From the NCBI GenBank assembly GCA_963786975.1, contig CAWBBE010000009.1, positions 62,001-126,000 on the forward strand: a stretch of 64,000 nucleotides of DNA, read 5' to 3'. Position 1 is the stretch's first letter. The number at the start of each line of letters is the position of its first letter. The translations under genes were made by a program, and so were the position numbers. Below the pieces are notes generated by a model, which was given only the letters and a program-made list of their open reading frames with translations, did not search any database and was not told the origin of the DNA. Shown piece after piece: positions 1 to 8,785 of this stretch. This DNA is from Palsa-506 sp963786975 (GTDB lineage: Bacteria; Actinomycetota; Actinomycetes; Streptosporangiales; Streptosporangiaceae).

Positions 1-430
1 CCTGCTGCCGCGGCTTGGCATCTGGACGCTAGGGGATTTCGCCGGGCTGCCAGCGGCCGAGGCGGCGAACCGGTTCGGCCCGACGGGCAGCCGCGCGCAC
101 CGGCTGGCTCGCGGCCTGGATGCCCGCCCCCTGGTGCCTCGCCAGCCATCAGCCGACCTCTCCGTGCACACCGACTTCGATCCGCCAGCCGACCAGGCCG
201 GGCCAGTGGTGTTCGCCGCGAAGGCGCTGGCCGAGCGGATGCAGGCCGGCCTCGCCGCCCGCGGGCTGGCCTGCGTTCGGGTGCAGGTGCAGGCAATATG
301 CGAGGACGGGCAGGAGACCAACCGGTTGTGGCGGCATGACGGGCTGCTGTCGGCGCTGGCCGTGGCTGAGCGGGTGCGCTGGCAGCTGGACAGCTGGCGG
401 ACCAGCCGGGATGCAGGCGAGGGAGGGGGG

Positions 431-475
431 CGGATGAGCGGAACCCGGATGAGCGGAACCCGGATGAGCGGAACC
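431..475 (+). repeat. 15-bp tandem repeat, 3 copies, in imuB
   Basis: Three exact copies of cggatgagcggaacc lie head to tail just after the G6 run where the imuB frame breaks. In the downstream imuB frame each unit encodes DERNP, so copy-number change keeps the frame. Confidence 0.9.
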
Positions 476-520
476 CGGTCAGGCAGGGTACTGGAGAGCA
501 AGGTCGGGGCGGGCCGGGCC

Positions 521-610
521 GGGGTGTGCAGAGCCCGGGCGAGGCCGGCCGGGGTGTGCAGAGCCCAGGCGAGGCCGGCCGGGGGGCGCAGAGCCCAGGC
601 GAGGCCGGCC
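521..610 (+). repeat. 30-bp tandem repeat, 3 copies, in imuB
   Basis: Three copies of a 30-bp unit beginning with ggggtgtgcagagccc, differing at only a few positions. In the imuB frame they encode a Gly/Pro-rich linker (units like VQSPGEAGRG) before the conserved C-terminal domain. Confidence 0.9.
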
Positions 611-1248
611 TGGCCGGCGGGATTATCCGCCTCCGGCTGGTCCCTGATCAGCTGGTGCGCGACACGGGCCGCCAGCTCGGCCTCTGGGGTGACGCCGTGA
701 TCAGCGAGCGGGTCGCCCGCGCGGCGGCCCGGGTGCAGGCCATGCTCGGGCAGCCGGCGGTGCTGCGACCGGTAGTGGCCGGGGGGCGCGATCCAGCCGA
801 GCAGGTGACGCTGATACCGTTCGGCGACTCCGGGAATCCGTTCCTCCCGGCGGGTCGTCCGTGGCCGGGGCGGATCCCCGCTCCTGCTCCGGCCACGGTC
901 TATCCGGCTCCGCGGCCGGCCCGGGTCGCCGACGATTCCGGCACCCCGGTGACCGTCACCGGCCGGGCAGCGGTTTCCGCGCCGCCGGCCCGATTGTCGG
1001 CGGACGGCGGGCCGTGGCTGACGGTCGATTCCTGGGCCGGTCCCTGGCCGGTCACCGAGCGATGGTGGACCGCGGCAGGCGCGCGTCGGCGAGCCCGGTT
1101 CCAGCTGGTCACCGATGACGGGCGCGCCTGGCTGGCAGCCGCGCAAGATGGCGGCTGGGTGGTCGAGGCCTGCTACGACTAGCGCGGAGCGCTCATTGCC
1201 GCGCATGCAGAGCCGCGCCGCCGCCACGCCACCGTCGCGCCGCCATGC

Positions 1249-1306
1249 CCGGCGGTAACGCCTCCGGCGGCTGTGCCCCGGCGGTAACGCCTCCGGCGGC
1301 TGTGCC
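1249..1306 (+). repeat. 29-bp tandem duplication in the imuB-YCII gap
   Basis: Two identical 29-bp units beginning ccggcggtaacgcctccggc fill much of the 215-bp gap after imuB, followed by a degenerate partial third unit. No gene is apparent in this gap. Confidence 0.8.
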
Positions 1307-1397
1307 TCCGGCGGCTACGGCACCAGCGGGCCCGGATACTGGAGCGGTTTGCGGCTGCGGCCGCAAACCCGGGACACGCGAGATACGAGGATGAACC

Positions 1398-1772
1398 ATG
1401 GCCACCATCACCGCTGAGTTCATGCGCAAAGCGCTCGCCAAGACGAAGACCTACACCCTGGTGTTCCTGGCGAGGACACCGAAACGGCAGGAGCCGGGGG
1501 CTGATGCCATCATCTGGGAGCATGCCCGCCGGAACATGTCCCTGCGCGCCGACGGCGTGCTGGCGATTGTCTGCCCGGTCACCGACGACAGCGAATGGGC
1601 CGGTATCGGCATCTTCGATGCTTCCCTCGAGGAGACCACCCGGATCATGGACGACGATCCTGCGGTCAGGGCAGGCGTCCTCAGCTACGAGTTGCATCCC
1701 GTCCGCGGCTTCCCTGGCGACAGCCTCCCCGGCGGCTTTGTTCCGCGCAGGCTCCAGGACGACGAGAGCTGA
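1398..1772 (+). CDS. YCII-related domain protein
   Basis: A 124-residue soluble protein. It begins with a beta-strand-like segment (TYTLVFLART) and ends with DDDPAVRAGVLSYELHPVRGFPGD, whose first residues match the usual end of YCII/EthD-like small alpha-beta proteins, where an Asp-Pro-hydrophobic segment precedes a final strand. The ATG is preceded by GAGG at a workable distance. Members of this superfamily are small dimeric proteins of mostly unknown function. It stands alone between imuB and the P1 peptidase and is followed by a strong palindrome that may end its transcript. The YCII assignment rests on pattern and length only. Confidence 0.6.
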   Translation: MATITAEFMRKALAKTKTYTLVFLARTPKRQEPGADAIIWEHARRNMSLRADGVLAIVCPVTDDSEWAGIGIFDASLEETTRIMDDDPAVRAGVLSYELHPVRGFPGDSLPGGFVPRRLQDDES

Positions 1773-1790
1773 GCAGCCCGCGACACGACG

Positions 1791-1844
1791 GATCAGCGGT
1801 TAAGTATTGTCCGGCTGGCACCGGACGGAAGTTAACCGCTGATC
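1791..1844. repeat. 54-bp palindromic element, copy 1
   Basis: A perfect 13-bp inverted repeat (gatcagcggttaa and its complement) encloses a smaller hairpin (gtccgg/ccggac). It lies between the YCII-like gene and the P1 peptidase. The same 54-bp layout, with conserved agcggtta and taacc ends, recurs at 3048-3101 and 34738-34791. It could act as a terminator or be a REP-like mobile palindrome. Confidence 0.75.
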
Positions 1845-1868
1845 AAACGCAGGCTGGATGATGGGCGC

Positions 1869-3053
1869 ATGAGCTCGTCCGCGGGGCAGCTCCGCGCCCG
1901 CGACCTGGGTATCCGGCTAGGCGTTCTTGAACCTGGCCCGGACAACGCCATCACCGACGCCGGTGACGTCCGGGTCGGGCATGTCACGATCATCGACGCA
2001 GGCTCGGCGAATCCGCCGCGAGGGCCTGCCCGGACCGGCGTGACCGTCGTCCTCCCGCACGGCGGCAATCTCTTTCAGCAGAAGGTCCCGGCGGCCTTCC
2101 ACGTCATCAACGCGTTCGGCAAGGCGGCCGGCGGTACGCAGCTGCAGGAACTCGGCGTGCTTGAGACACCGGTGGCGCTGACCAGCACGCTGAGTGTCGG
2201 TTCGGCCTTCGAGGGCCTGGTCCGGCACGCGCTGGCAGCAAATCCCGAGATCGGGCGCCGCACCGGCAACGTGAACCCGGTCGTCGCCGAATGCAGCGAC
2301 GCCAGGCTTAACGACATCCGGGCCCTGGTCGTCAGGCCTGAGCACGTACTCGAAGCGATTGCGGCCGCCCGGCCGGGCCCGGTGACCGAGGGGTCGGTCG
2401 GGGCCGGCACCGGGATGATCTGTTACGGCTGGAAAGGCGGCATCGGCACCGCGTCCAGGACTACCGGAAAAGGTGCTGGATCGCTTGTCGTCGGCGCCTT
2501 GGTCCTTGCGAACTTCGGTCAGGCGGGCGACCTGCGCATCGATGGCGTGCCGGTCGGCAGGTCGCTACGTCCCGGCGATTCACGGACCGCAGCCGCGGCT
2601 CCGTCCGGGGCTGCGGGCCCGGCGGCCCAGGCCGCGGGCGGTTCTTGTGTCGTGGTGCTCGCCACTACGGCGCCGGCGGACTCGCGGCAGCTCAGCCGCC
2701 TGGCCCGCCGCGCGCAGAACGGGCTTGCGTGGACCGGAACGTTCGGCGAGCACGGCAGCGGCGAGTACGTGATCGCCTTTTCAACGGCGCGGCTGATCCC
2801 GCACGCTCCGGGCGCTGACCAGCTCACCGCGGCGGTGCTGGCCGAGGACGGGCCGACAATGGATCTGCTGTTCCGGGCGGTTGCCGAGTCAGTAGAAGAA
2901 GCTGTCATCAACGCCCTGCTCTGTGCCGGACCAGTTCCGCCGGGGAAAGCCGCTGCCGGATCTGTGCTTGCCGGGCCTGCGGTCGTTCCGCTGCCCCTCG
3001 GGCAACTGTCCGATCTGCTCGCCAGACGATCCAGCCCGAAGCCTGATGATTAG
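1869..3053 (+). CDS. P1 family peptidase (DmpA-type aminopeptidase/D-esterase)
   Basis: A 394-residue N-terminal-nucleophile hydrolase of the DmpA/BapA family, which removes N-terminal residues from small or unusual peptides and matures by self-cleavage into two chains. Family marks in order are NAITDAGDVRVGH near residue 26, the TGVTVVLPHG segment, EGSVGAGTGM near 174, VLANFGQ near 213, and the cleavage site. By comparison with DmpA, cleavage should fall at Gly258-Ser259 (AGGSCVVVLATTAP), with Ser259 becoming the nucleophile. The later RTG-like loop (WTGTFGEHGSGEYVIAFST) also fits. An Ala/Gly-rich insert of about 20 residues precedes the cleavage site. There is no signal peptide, so it is probably cytoplasmic. 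The TAG stop lies inside the second 54-bp palindrome. Confidence 0.9.
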   Translation: MSSSAGQLRARDLGIRLGVLEPGPDNAITDAGDVRVGHVTIIDAGSANPPRGPARTGVTVVLPHGGNLFQQKVPAAFHVINAFGKAAGGTQLQELGVLETPVALTSTLSVGSAFEGLVRHALAANPEIGRRTGNVNPVVAECSDARLNDIRALVVRPEHVLEAIAAARPGPVTEGSVGAGTGMICYGWKGGIGTASRTTGKGAGSLVVGALVLANFGQAGDLRIDGVPVGRSLRPGDSRTAAAAPSGAAGPAAQAAGGSCVVVLATTAPADSRQLSRLARRAQNGLAWTGTFGEHGSGEYVIAFSTARLIPHAPGADQLTAAVLAEDGPTMDLLFRAVAESVEEAVINALLCAGPVPPGKAAAGSVLAGPAVVPLPLGQLSDLLARRSSPKPDD

Positions 3054-3101
3054 CGGTTAGGTTTTAGCCGCCAATGGCCGGATAAAACCTAACCGCTAAT
3101 C
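3048..3101. repeat. 54-bp palindromic element, copy 2
   Basis: A perfect 19-bp inverted repeat (gattagcggttaggtttta and its complement) with a 16-nt loop. It overlaps the end of the P1 peptidase gene and supplies its TAG stop. Length and ends match copy 1, but the inner bases differ with compensating changes on both arms, so the pairing itself is kept. Possible roles are transcription termination or a REP-like element. Confidence 0.8.
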
Positions 3102-3147
3102 TTGTGATCATTACGCCTGGGGAAATTGAGGCAGGGTAATACAAGTG

Positions 3148-3184
<37 letters not shown>

Positions 3185-3356
3185 CATTCGCGGTAGCGGC
3201 ATCAAGCCTGACGCAACTCCTCGCCTGTCCCCGTGACCGCTGGCTGACTCCCCGGATCCCCCTGGTCGACCCGGGTTGACTTCCGGCCACCGTTAGCCGG
3301 GGAACCGGGCCATCCGCTGGCAGCATGACAGCTCTGAGCTTGGTCGAGACAAATTA

Positions 3357-3372
3357 TCGAATTTAAGTTCGC
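3357..3372 (+). promoter_or_regulatory. LexA (SOS) box upstream of dnaE2
   Basis: TCGAATTTAAGTTCGC matches the actinobacterial LexA palindrome TCGAAC-N4-GTTCGA at 10 of 12 fixed positions. It lies about 175 bp before the dnaE2 start in a locally AT-rich stretch suited to a promoter. SOS control of dnaE2 is known in other actinobacteria, so this is the likely damage-response switch. Confidence 0.7.
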
Positions 3373-3546
3373 GGCAAGGACGATTTCGCCTGGATCGCTC
3401 GCTATCGTGGTCTAAGACGGATCAGCCAGGTCGGCTCCGGGGACACGGACGAAGGGAGGCAACCCGGCATCTCCAGTGCCGCCTCTCCGGCCGCACCTTC
3501 ACGGCAAGCCGACGTCCATCCCTGGTGGGAGAGGAAGTGACAGCTC

Positions 3547-6500
3547 GTGGGCTGGAACAATCCGCCGGTGCCATGGCGGGAGTTCGAACGCCGGCTGTCC
3601 TGGCGCGACAACGGTGCCCGTGACAACGGTGCCCGGATCGGCGCTAGCGGAGCGAAGGCGCGCCGGCTGCGGCCGGTGACCCGCCTGCCCGCTGGGCCGG
3701 CCTGGGCCGAGCTGCACTGCCATTCGTCTTACAGCTTCCTTGATGGCGCGTCTAGCCCGGCTGAGCTGGTCGCCGAAGCGCTGCAACACGGCCTGACGGC
3801 GCTGGCCATCACCGACCACGACGGCATGTACGGGGTACCGCAGTTCGCGCAGGCGGCCACCCGGGCGAAAGAGGCGTCAGGCGCCGGGCTGGGCACGGTC
3901 TTCGGCGCCGAGCTAAGCCTGGACCTGCCCGGCGGGCAGCACGGCATCCCCGACCCGGCAGGCAGGCACCTGCTGGTACTCGCCCGCGACCCGGACGGCT
4001 ACCGGCGGCTGTGCCGGGTGATCAGCGCGGCGCAGGTCGCTGGGAAGGAGAAGGGCAGGCCCGTCTACGACATGGCCGAGCTCGCCGCCGCGCATGAGGG
4101 GCACTGGGTGATCCTCACCGGCTGCCGCAAAGGCGCCGTCCCCGCCGCGCTCGCCGCGGCCAGTCCCGCCGTTGCCGGGGACGCCGCCTTCGCCGCCGGC
4201 CGGGCGGGCGTCTCGCTGGCGGCGGCCGCGAGGGAACTCGGCGAGCTGACCGCCATGTTCGGCCGCGAGAACGTGGTAGTCGAGCTGGCCAGCCACGACC
4301 AGCCAGCCGACGACGAGCGCAATGACGCGCTGTTCGAGCTGGCCGCCAGCGCGGGCCTGCCCGTCATCGCCACCAACAACGTGCACTACGCGGACCCGCC
4401 GCGGGCCAGGCTCGCCCAGGCGCTGGCCGCGATCAGGGCCCGCCGCAGCCTGGACGAGATGGACGGCTGGCTGGCCGCAGCCGGGACCGCTTATATCCGC
4501 AACGGGACGGAGATGACCGCCCGGCTGCGCAGGTACCCCGGCGTGCTAGAGCGCACGGTGGAGCTGGCCGCCGACTGTGCGTTCGACTTCAAGGTGATCG
4601 CCCCGAAGCTGCCGGACTTCCCGGTGCCGCCAGACCACGACGAGGCCAGCTGGCTGCGCGAGCTGGTCGCCAGGAAGGCGCTGAACCGCTACGGGCCGCC
4701 GGGCGCCGAGCGGGTGCCAGGCGCCTACCTCCAGATCGAGCGCGAGCTCAAGGTGATCGAGGGTCTCGGGTTCCCCGGTTACTTCCTGATCGTGCACGAC
4801 ATCGTGGAGTTCTGCGAGAAAGCCGGCATCCTCTGCCAGGGACGGGGCTCGGCCGCCAACTCGGCCGTCTGCTACGCGATCGGGATTACCAGCGTGGATC
4901 CCGTTCATCATGGCCTGCTGTTCGAGCGGTTCCTGTCCGCGGGCCGGGACGGGCCGCCGGACATCGACCTGGATATCGAGCACCGCCGCCGGGAGGAGGC
5001 CATCCAGTACGTCTACGAAAGGTACGGCCGGGACCGGGCGGCCCAGGTCGCCAACGTGATCTCGTACCGGCCGCGGCTGGCGCTGCGGGACGCCGGGCGG
5101 GCGCTCGGCTACCAGCCGGATCAGCTGGACGACTGGGCCCGCCAGGTCGGGCCCCGGCAGTACGGCCCGGGCCAGCCGATCCCGCCCGGCTCCGGCGTTC
5201 CGGACGCAGTTACCGGCCTCGCCGGGCAGATGCAGCGGCTGCCCCGGCACCTTGGCATTCACTCCGGCGGGATGGTGATCTGCGATCGCCCGGTGGGGGA
5301 GGTGTGCCCGGTGGAGTGGGCCCGGATGCCCGGCCGCACCGTGCTGCAGTGGGACAAGGACGACTGCGCGTACGCCGGGCTGGTCAAGTTCGACCTGCTC
5401 GGCCTGGGCATGCTGGCTGCGCTGCGGGACTGCTTCGAGCTGGTCGAGGCCTATCACGGCGAGCGCTGGAGCCTGCAGTCGATCCCGCAGGAGGAACCCG
5501 CGGTCTACGCGATGCTGCAGGAGGCGGACACGGTCGGGGTCTTCCAGGTCGAGTCGCGCGCCCAGATGGCCACCCTGCCGCGGCTGCGCCCGGAGAAGTT
5601 CTACGACCTGGTGATCGAGGTCGCGCTGATCAGGCCGGGCCCGATCCAGGGCGGCTCAGTGCATCCCTACATGCGCCGCAAGCGCGGCGAGGAAACCCCG
5701 GACCTGCCGCATCCCACGATGCGCCGGGCGCTCGGCAAGACCCTCGGGGTGCCGCTGTTCCAGGAGCAGATGATGCAGATCGCGATCGACTGCGCCGGGT
5801 TCAGCCCGACCGAGGCGGACAAGCTGCGCCAGGCGATGAGCGCCAAGCGCGCCCCGGAGCGGATCGAGGAACTGCGCCAGCGGCTGCTGGACGGGATGGC
5901 CGAACGGGACATCCGGCAGGCCATCGCCGAGGACATCTACCGGAAGATCCTCGCCTTCTCCAGCTACGGGTTCCCCGAGTCGCACGCGATCAGCTTCGCC
6001 TACCTGGTCTACGCGAGCGCCTGGCTGAAGCGCTACTACCCGGCGGCGTTCACTGCTGCGCTGCTGCGCAACCAGCCGATGGGCTTCTACTCGCCGGCCA
6101 GCCTGATCAGCGACGCCCGACGGCATGGCGTGCAGGTAACCGGCGTCGACGTCAACGCCAGCGCCGTCGTCGCGACGCTCGAGCCGGAGAAAACCCCATC
6201 AACCAGGATTCTTAACGGATCGTCCGCGGCAACCGCCCCCGGGATCAGGCTGGGGCTGTCCGGCGTGCGGAACCTCGGATCGTCCGCGGCAGCCGCCATC
6301 GTGGCCGGGCAGCCGTACGCGGATCTGGAGGACTTCGCCCGCCGCGCCGCGCTGCCGGCCCCCGTGCTGGAGGCGCTGGCCACCGCGGGCGCCTTCGGCT
6401 GCTTCGGGATAGGCAGGCGCGAGGCGCTGTGGGCGGCCGGCGCCGCCGCCACGATCAGGCCGGGGCAGCTGCCGGGGACCACGCCGGGAATGGCCGCGCC

Positions 6501-6924
6501 GGCGCTGCCGCCGATGACCGCGGCCGAGGAGACCTTCGCCGACCTGTGGGCGACCGGCACCTACGGAACCCACCCGATCGAGCACATCAGGGAGATGCTC
6601 GCCGAGCGGGGCACGATCCGGGCCGATGCGCTGCGGACCGCGCAGCCGGGCGCGATGGTGCTGGTGGCCGGGCTGGTCACGCACCGGCAGCAGCCCGGGA
6701 CCGCACGCGGGGTGGTCTTCCTGAGTCTGGAGGACGAGACCGGGATGGCCAACGTGATCTGCCCGCCTGCCGTGTGGGAGCGGCACCGCCGCCTGGCGAT
6801 GGACGCCAATGCGCTGCTGGTGCATGGCCGGGTGGAAAGCCTGGACGGCGCGGTCAGCCTGCTCGCCACCCGGCTGCAGCGACTCAAGGTGGTCGCCGCC
6901 GCCCGCAGCCGCGACTTCCGCTGA
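3547..6924 (+). CDS. dnaE2: Error-prone DNA polymerase III alpha subunit DnaE2
   Basis: A 1125-residue C-family polymerase that copies damaged DNA with ImuB as part of the SOS mutasome. The GTG start gives the typical DnaE2 N-terminus (MGWNNPPVPW) and has a GGAGAGGAAG ribosome site. The PHP domain opens with HCHSSYSFLDGAS near residue 57. The polymerase active-site segment PDIDLDIEH is at residues 471-479. The fingers region and SYGFPESHAISFA follow, and an OB-fold-like region (VLVAGLVTHRQQ, then MANVICPPAVWERH) closes the protein. It lacks the tau-binding tail of the replicative DnaE1. An unusual stretch near residues 880-898 (STRILNGSSAAT) looks inserted and resembles an element seen in two other genes here. 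Confidence 0.96.
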   Translation: MGWNNPPVPWREFERRLSWRDNGARDNGARIGASGAKARRLRPVTRLPAGPAWAELHCHSSYSFLDGASSPAELVAEALQHGLTALAITDHDGMYGVPQFAQAATRAKEASGAGLGTVFGAELSLDLPGGQHGIPDPAGRHLLVLARDPDGYRRLCRVISAAQVAGKEKGRPVYDMAELAAAHEGHWVILTGCRKGAVPAALAAASPAVAGDAAFAAGRAGVSLAAAARELGELTAMFGRENVVVELASHDQPADDERNDALFELAASAGLPVIATNNVHYADPPRARLAQALAAIRARRSLDEMDGWLAAAGTAYIRNGTEMTARLRRYPGVLERTVELAADCAFDFKVIAPKLPDFPVPPDHDEASWLRELVARKALNRYGPPGAERVPGAYLQIERELKVIEGLGFPGYFLIVHDIVEFCEKAGILCQGRGSAANSAVCYAIGITSVDPVHHGLLFERFLSAGRDGPPDIDLDIEHRRREEAIQYVYERYGRDRAAQVANVISYRPRLALRDAGRALGYQPDQLDDWARQVGPRQYGPGQPIPPGSGVPDAVTGLAGQMQRLPRHLGIHSGGMVICDRPVGEVCPVEWARMPGRTVLQWDKDDCAYAGLVKFDLLGLGMLAALRDCFELVEAYHGERWSLQSIPQEEPAVYAMLQEADTVGVFQVESRAQMATLPRLRPEKFYDLVIEVALIRPGPIQGGSVHPYMRRKRGEETPDLPHPTMRRALGKTLGVPLFQEQMMQIAIDCAGFSPTEADKLRQAMSAKRAPERIEELRQRLLDGMAERDIRQAIAEDIYRKILAFSSYGFPESHAISFAYLVYASAWLKRYYPAAFTAALLRNQPMGFYSPASLISDARRHGVQVTGVDVNASAVVATLEPEKTPSTRILNGSSAATAPGIRLGLSGVRNLGSSAAAAIVAGQPYADLEDFARRAALPAPVLEALATAGAFGCFGIGRREALWAAGAAATIRPGQLPGTTPGMAAPALPPMTAAEETFADLWATGTYGTHPIEHIREMLAERGTIRADALRTAQPGAMVLVAGLVTHRQQPGTARGVVFLSLEDETGMANVICPPAVWERHRRLAMDANALLVHGRVESLDGAVSLLATRLQRLKVVAAARSRDFR
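6212..6221 (+). repeat. Possible third copy of the in-frame INGS element, in dnaE2
   Basis: The core ttaacggatc in dnaE2 is shared with the 25-bp repeats at 15734-15758 and 56285-56309, and is translated in the same frame (LNGSSAA here, INGSAGA there). Divergence outside the core is considerable, so relationship is uncertain. Confidence 0.35.
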
Positions 6925-7179
6925 CCGGTCCGGAGTTTACGCCGGGCCTCAGCCATCGGCCGCCGGCAGCTCATGCCGCCACGGTGGCTCGGCGCCCGCC
7001 CGGCTGCAGGTCAGCGACGACACCCGGGCGGCAGCCGCGACGGCGGCCCGCAGTTGCGCGGCTTTCGCCGGCCACCAGGATGCTCAACGGCGTACCTTCC
7101 GGATGCACGGATCGAGAGCGGCGACGACGATTACGAGGATCCAGCCGGCCTGGCCGGAATGCAAGCGGCCGGCTGACGC

Positions 7180-7225
7180 GAGCGAACGCTCAGGGTCTTG
7201 ACATGTGCTCAGAACCCGGTAGGAA
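7180..7225 (+). promoter_or_regulatory. Candidate promoter and operator of the SorC/kinase operon
   Basis: TTGACA at 7198-7203 and a weak TAGGAA at 7220-7225, 16 bp apart, resemble a sigma-70-type promoter. The palindrome GAGCGAACGCTC at 7180-7191 abuts it upstream and could bind the SorC-type regulator encoded next. The rest of the 335-bp gap after dnaE2 (6925-7259) shows no convincing gene. Confidence 0.4.
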
Positions 7226-7259
7226 AGTTCTTGCCGGTCAAGGAGCATCGGGAGGTCGG

Positions 7260-7743
7260 ATGGCTGCCGCAGCGCCACCAGGCTCCGGCGGGCCCGGCTC
7301 CGGCGGCATAGACCTGGGCCTGCAGGGTTCGGCGATCGTCGTCACCGGCGGCGGCAGCGGCATCGGCGCTGCCGCCGCGCGGCTGCTGGCCGCCTCCGGC
7401 GCCGCCGTGGTGCTGGCCAGGCGGCCGGGGCTGCTCCGGCAGACCGCCGACGCCATCGGGCTGGCTGGCGGCCGTGCCCTGTGCGTGGCCGCCGACCTGG
7501 CCGATCCTGCCTGCCCGGCGCTGATCATCGAGGCGGCCCTGGGCGAGTTCGGCCGGGTCGATGGCGTGGTCAACAACGCCGCCGTCTGCCGGCACTTCCC
7601 GCTGGCCGGCTGGCAGGTCGCGGGCTTTGACGAGCACTGGGCCACGAACGTGCGCGCGCCGTTCTTCCTGATCCCCGGTGTCGTCGTTCATGACCGGAGC
7701 AGTGATCCCGCTGGACGGCGGCCAGGTGATCCCCCGTGCCTGA
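7260..7743 (+). pseudogene. Short-chain dehydrogenase with internal deletion
   Basis: The first ~137 codons encode a normal Rossmann half of an SDR: the TGGGSGIG nucleotide-binding motif, the acidic AADLADP segment, and the NNAA motif. After FFLI the sequence jumps to another frame, which supplies only the canonical C-terminus (MTGAVIPLDGG) from 7690 to a TGA at 7741. The middle, including the catalytic Ser and YxxxK and cofactor-clamp regions, is gone; roughly 280 bp appear to be lost near 7670-7690. A ggaggt ribosome site precedes the ATG. Unlike the other breaks in this window this is a large deletion, so it is a true pseudogene. It heads the SorC/kinase operon and once probably supplied a dehydrogenase step. 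Confidence 0.85.
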
Positions 7744-8785
7744 GGCCGCCCGCGAGCGCAAGGAGCCAGGTGTAGCCGTGCAGACCGGACGGGCCGACGA
7801 CGCGGGGCGCTGGACCGCAGAGGAGCTGCTGCTCCGGGTGGCCTGGTACTACTACAAGGACGAGCTGACCCAGGACGAGATCGCCAGGCGGCTGTCGATG
7901 TCCAGGGCATCGGTAGGCCGGCTGCTCGACCGGGCCAGGAAGGCTGGCCTGGTGTCGATCAGCCTGAACACCGATTACCTGGACGCGTTCGAGCTGAGCG
8001 GTGAGCTGCGCGCGACCTTCGGCCTGGCGGAGGCGCTGGTGGTCCCCGACCACGAGAGGGAGCCTGCCGATCATCACGCGCTGAACGCCCGGATCGGCCT
8101 CGGCGGCGCGCAGTTCATGAGCACCCATCTGCGACCGGGCGGCAGCCTCGGGGTCGGCTGGGGCGAGACCGTCTCGCGGGTGATCGCCGCGGTCAACTTC
8201 GGCGCGGTCGGGCCGGTGCACATGGTCACGCTCACCGGCGGGGTAGAGGGTTACCTGCAGACCATCCTGTCCTCCAAGGGGGAGGTAGCGGCCGAGTCGT
8301 CGGAGATCACCTCGGCGACCGTGATCCCGAGCCCGATCATGGCGTCGACGCCGTCGCTGGCCGCCGCGCTGCGGGCGGAGCCGACCATCCAGGAGGTGCT
8401 GAAGCAGGCCTGCGGCGCGGAGCATGCGCTGGTGGGCGTGGGCACCCCGACGGCCGACGCGACCATCGTGCACATGGGCTACCTGAATGCCGATGATGCC
8501 CGCGGGCTTCGCGAGCGCGGCGTGGTCGGCGACATCCTCGGCCAGTTCTTCGACGCCGACGGCAACGTCGTCGAGCTGCCGATCCATGACCGGCGCATCG
8601 GGATCGAGCTGTCCGACCTGAAATCCATCCCCAAGGTGGTCGGCGTGGCCGGCGGGCTGCACAAGGCCGAGGCGATTCTCGGCGCGCTGCACGGCAGGTT
8701 CCTGGATGTCCTGGTCACCAACGAACTGGCCGCGATCCGGCTGCTCGAGCTTGAGCGCCGAGGAGGAGCAGGAAATGGCCGATGA
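7736..8785 (+). CDS. SorC/DeoR-family sugar-binding transcriptional regulator
   Basis: A 349-residue regulator of the SorC family, to which LsrR belongs. An N-terminal helix-turn-helix (ELTQDEIARRLSMSRASVGRLLDRARKAGL, residues about 43-72 in two pieces) is followed by the sugar-phosphate-binding domain, recognised by GGSLGVGWGETVSRV, VTLTGGV and the closing GVAGGLHKAEAILGALHG. SorC proteins usually repress a catabolic operon until a phosphorylated sugar binds. The neighbouring LsrK-like kinase could make that ligand. The GTG at 7736 overlaps the stop of the broken SDR; a second in-frame GTG at 7778, 12 bases after AGGAG, is an alternative start. Confidence 0.92.
   Translation: MPEAARERKEPGVAVQTGRADDAGRWTAEELLLRVAWYYYKDELTQDEIARRLSMSRASVGRLLDRARKAGLVSISLNTDYLDAFELSGELRATFGLAEALVVPDHEREPADHHALNARIGLGGAQFMSTHLRPGGSLGVGWGETVSRVIAAVNFGAVGPVHMVTLTGGVEGYLQTILSSKGEVAAESSEITSATVIPSPIMASTPSLAAALRAEPTIQEVLKQACGAEHALVGVGTPTADATIVHMGYLNADDARGLRERGVVGDILGQFFDADGNVVELPIHDRRIGIELSDLKSIPKVVGVAGGLHKAEAILGALHGRFLDVLVTNELAAIRLLELERRGGAGNGR

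Larger units (their letters stand above)
2..1182 (+). pseudogene. imuB: ImuB-like Y-family DNA polymerase subunit, C-terminal part, frameshifted
   Basis: This is the tail of an ImuB-type protein, the catalytically weak Y-family subunit that links DnaE2 to the sliding clamp in SOS mutagenesis; its start lies outside the window. The first frame reads the helix-hairpin-helix region (GIWTLGDFAGLP) and little-finger part. The conserved C-terminal part (IIRLRLVPDQLV, then VTLIPFG) sits in another frame. The switch falls at a run of six G at 425-430, where one missing base would restore a single frame. Between the halves are tandem repeats that read well in the second frame (DERNP three times). The dnaE2 gene 2.4 kb downstream supports the identity. 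The break could be a sequencing error or a real mutation. Confidence 0.8.
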
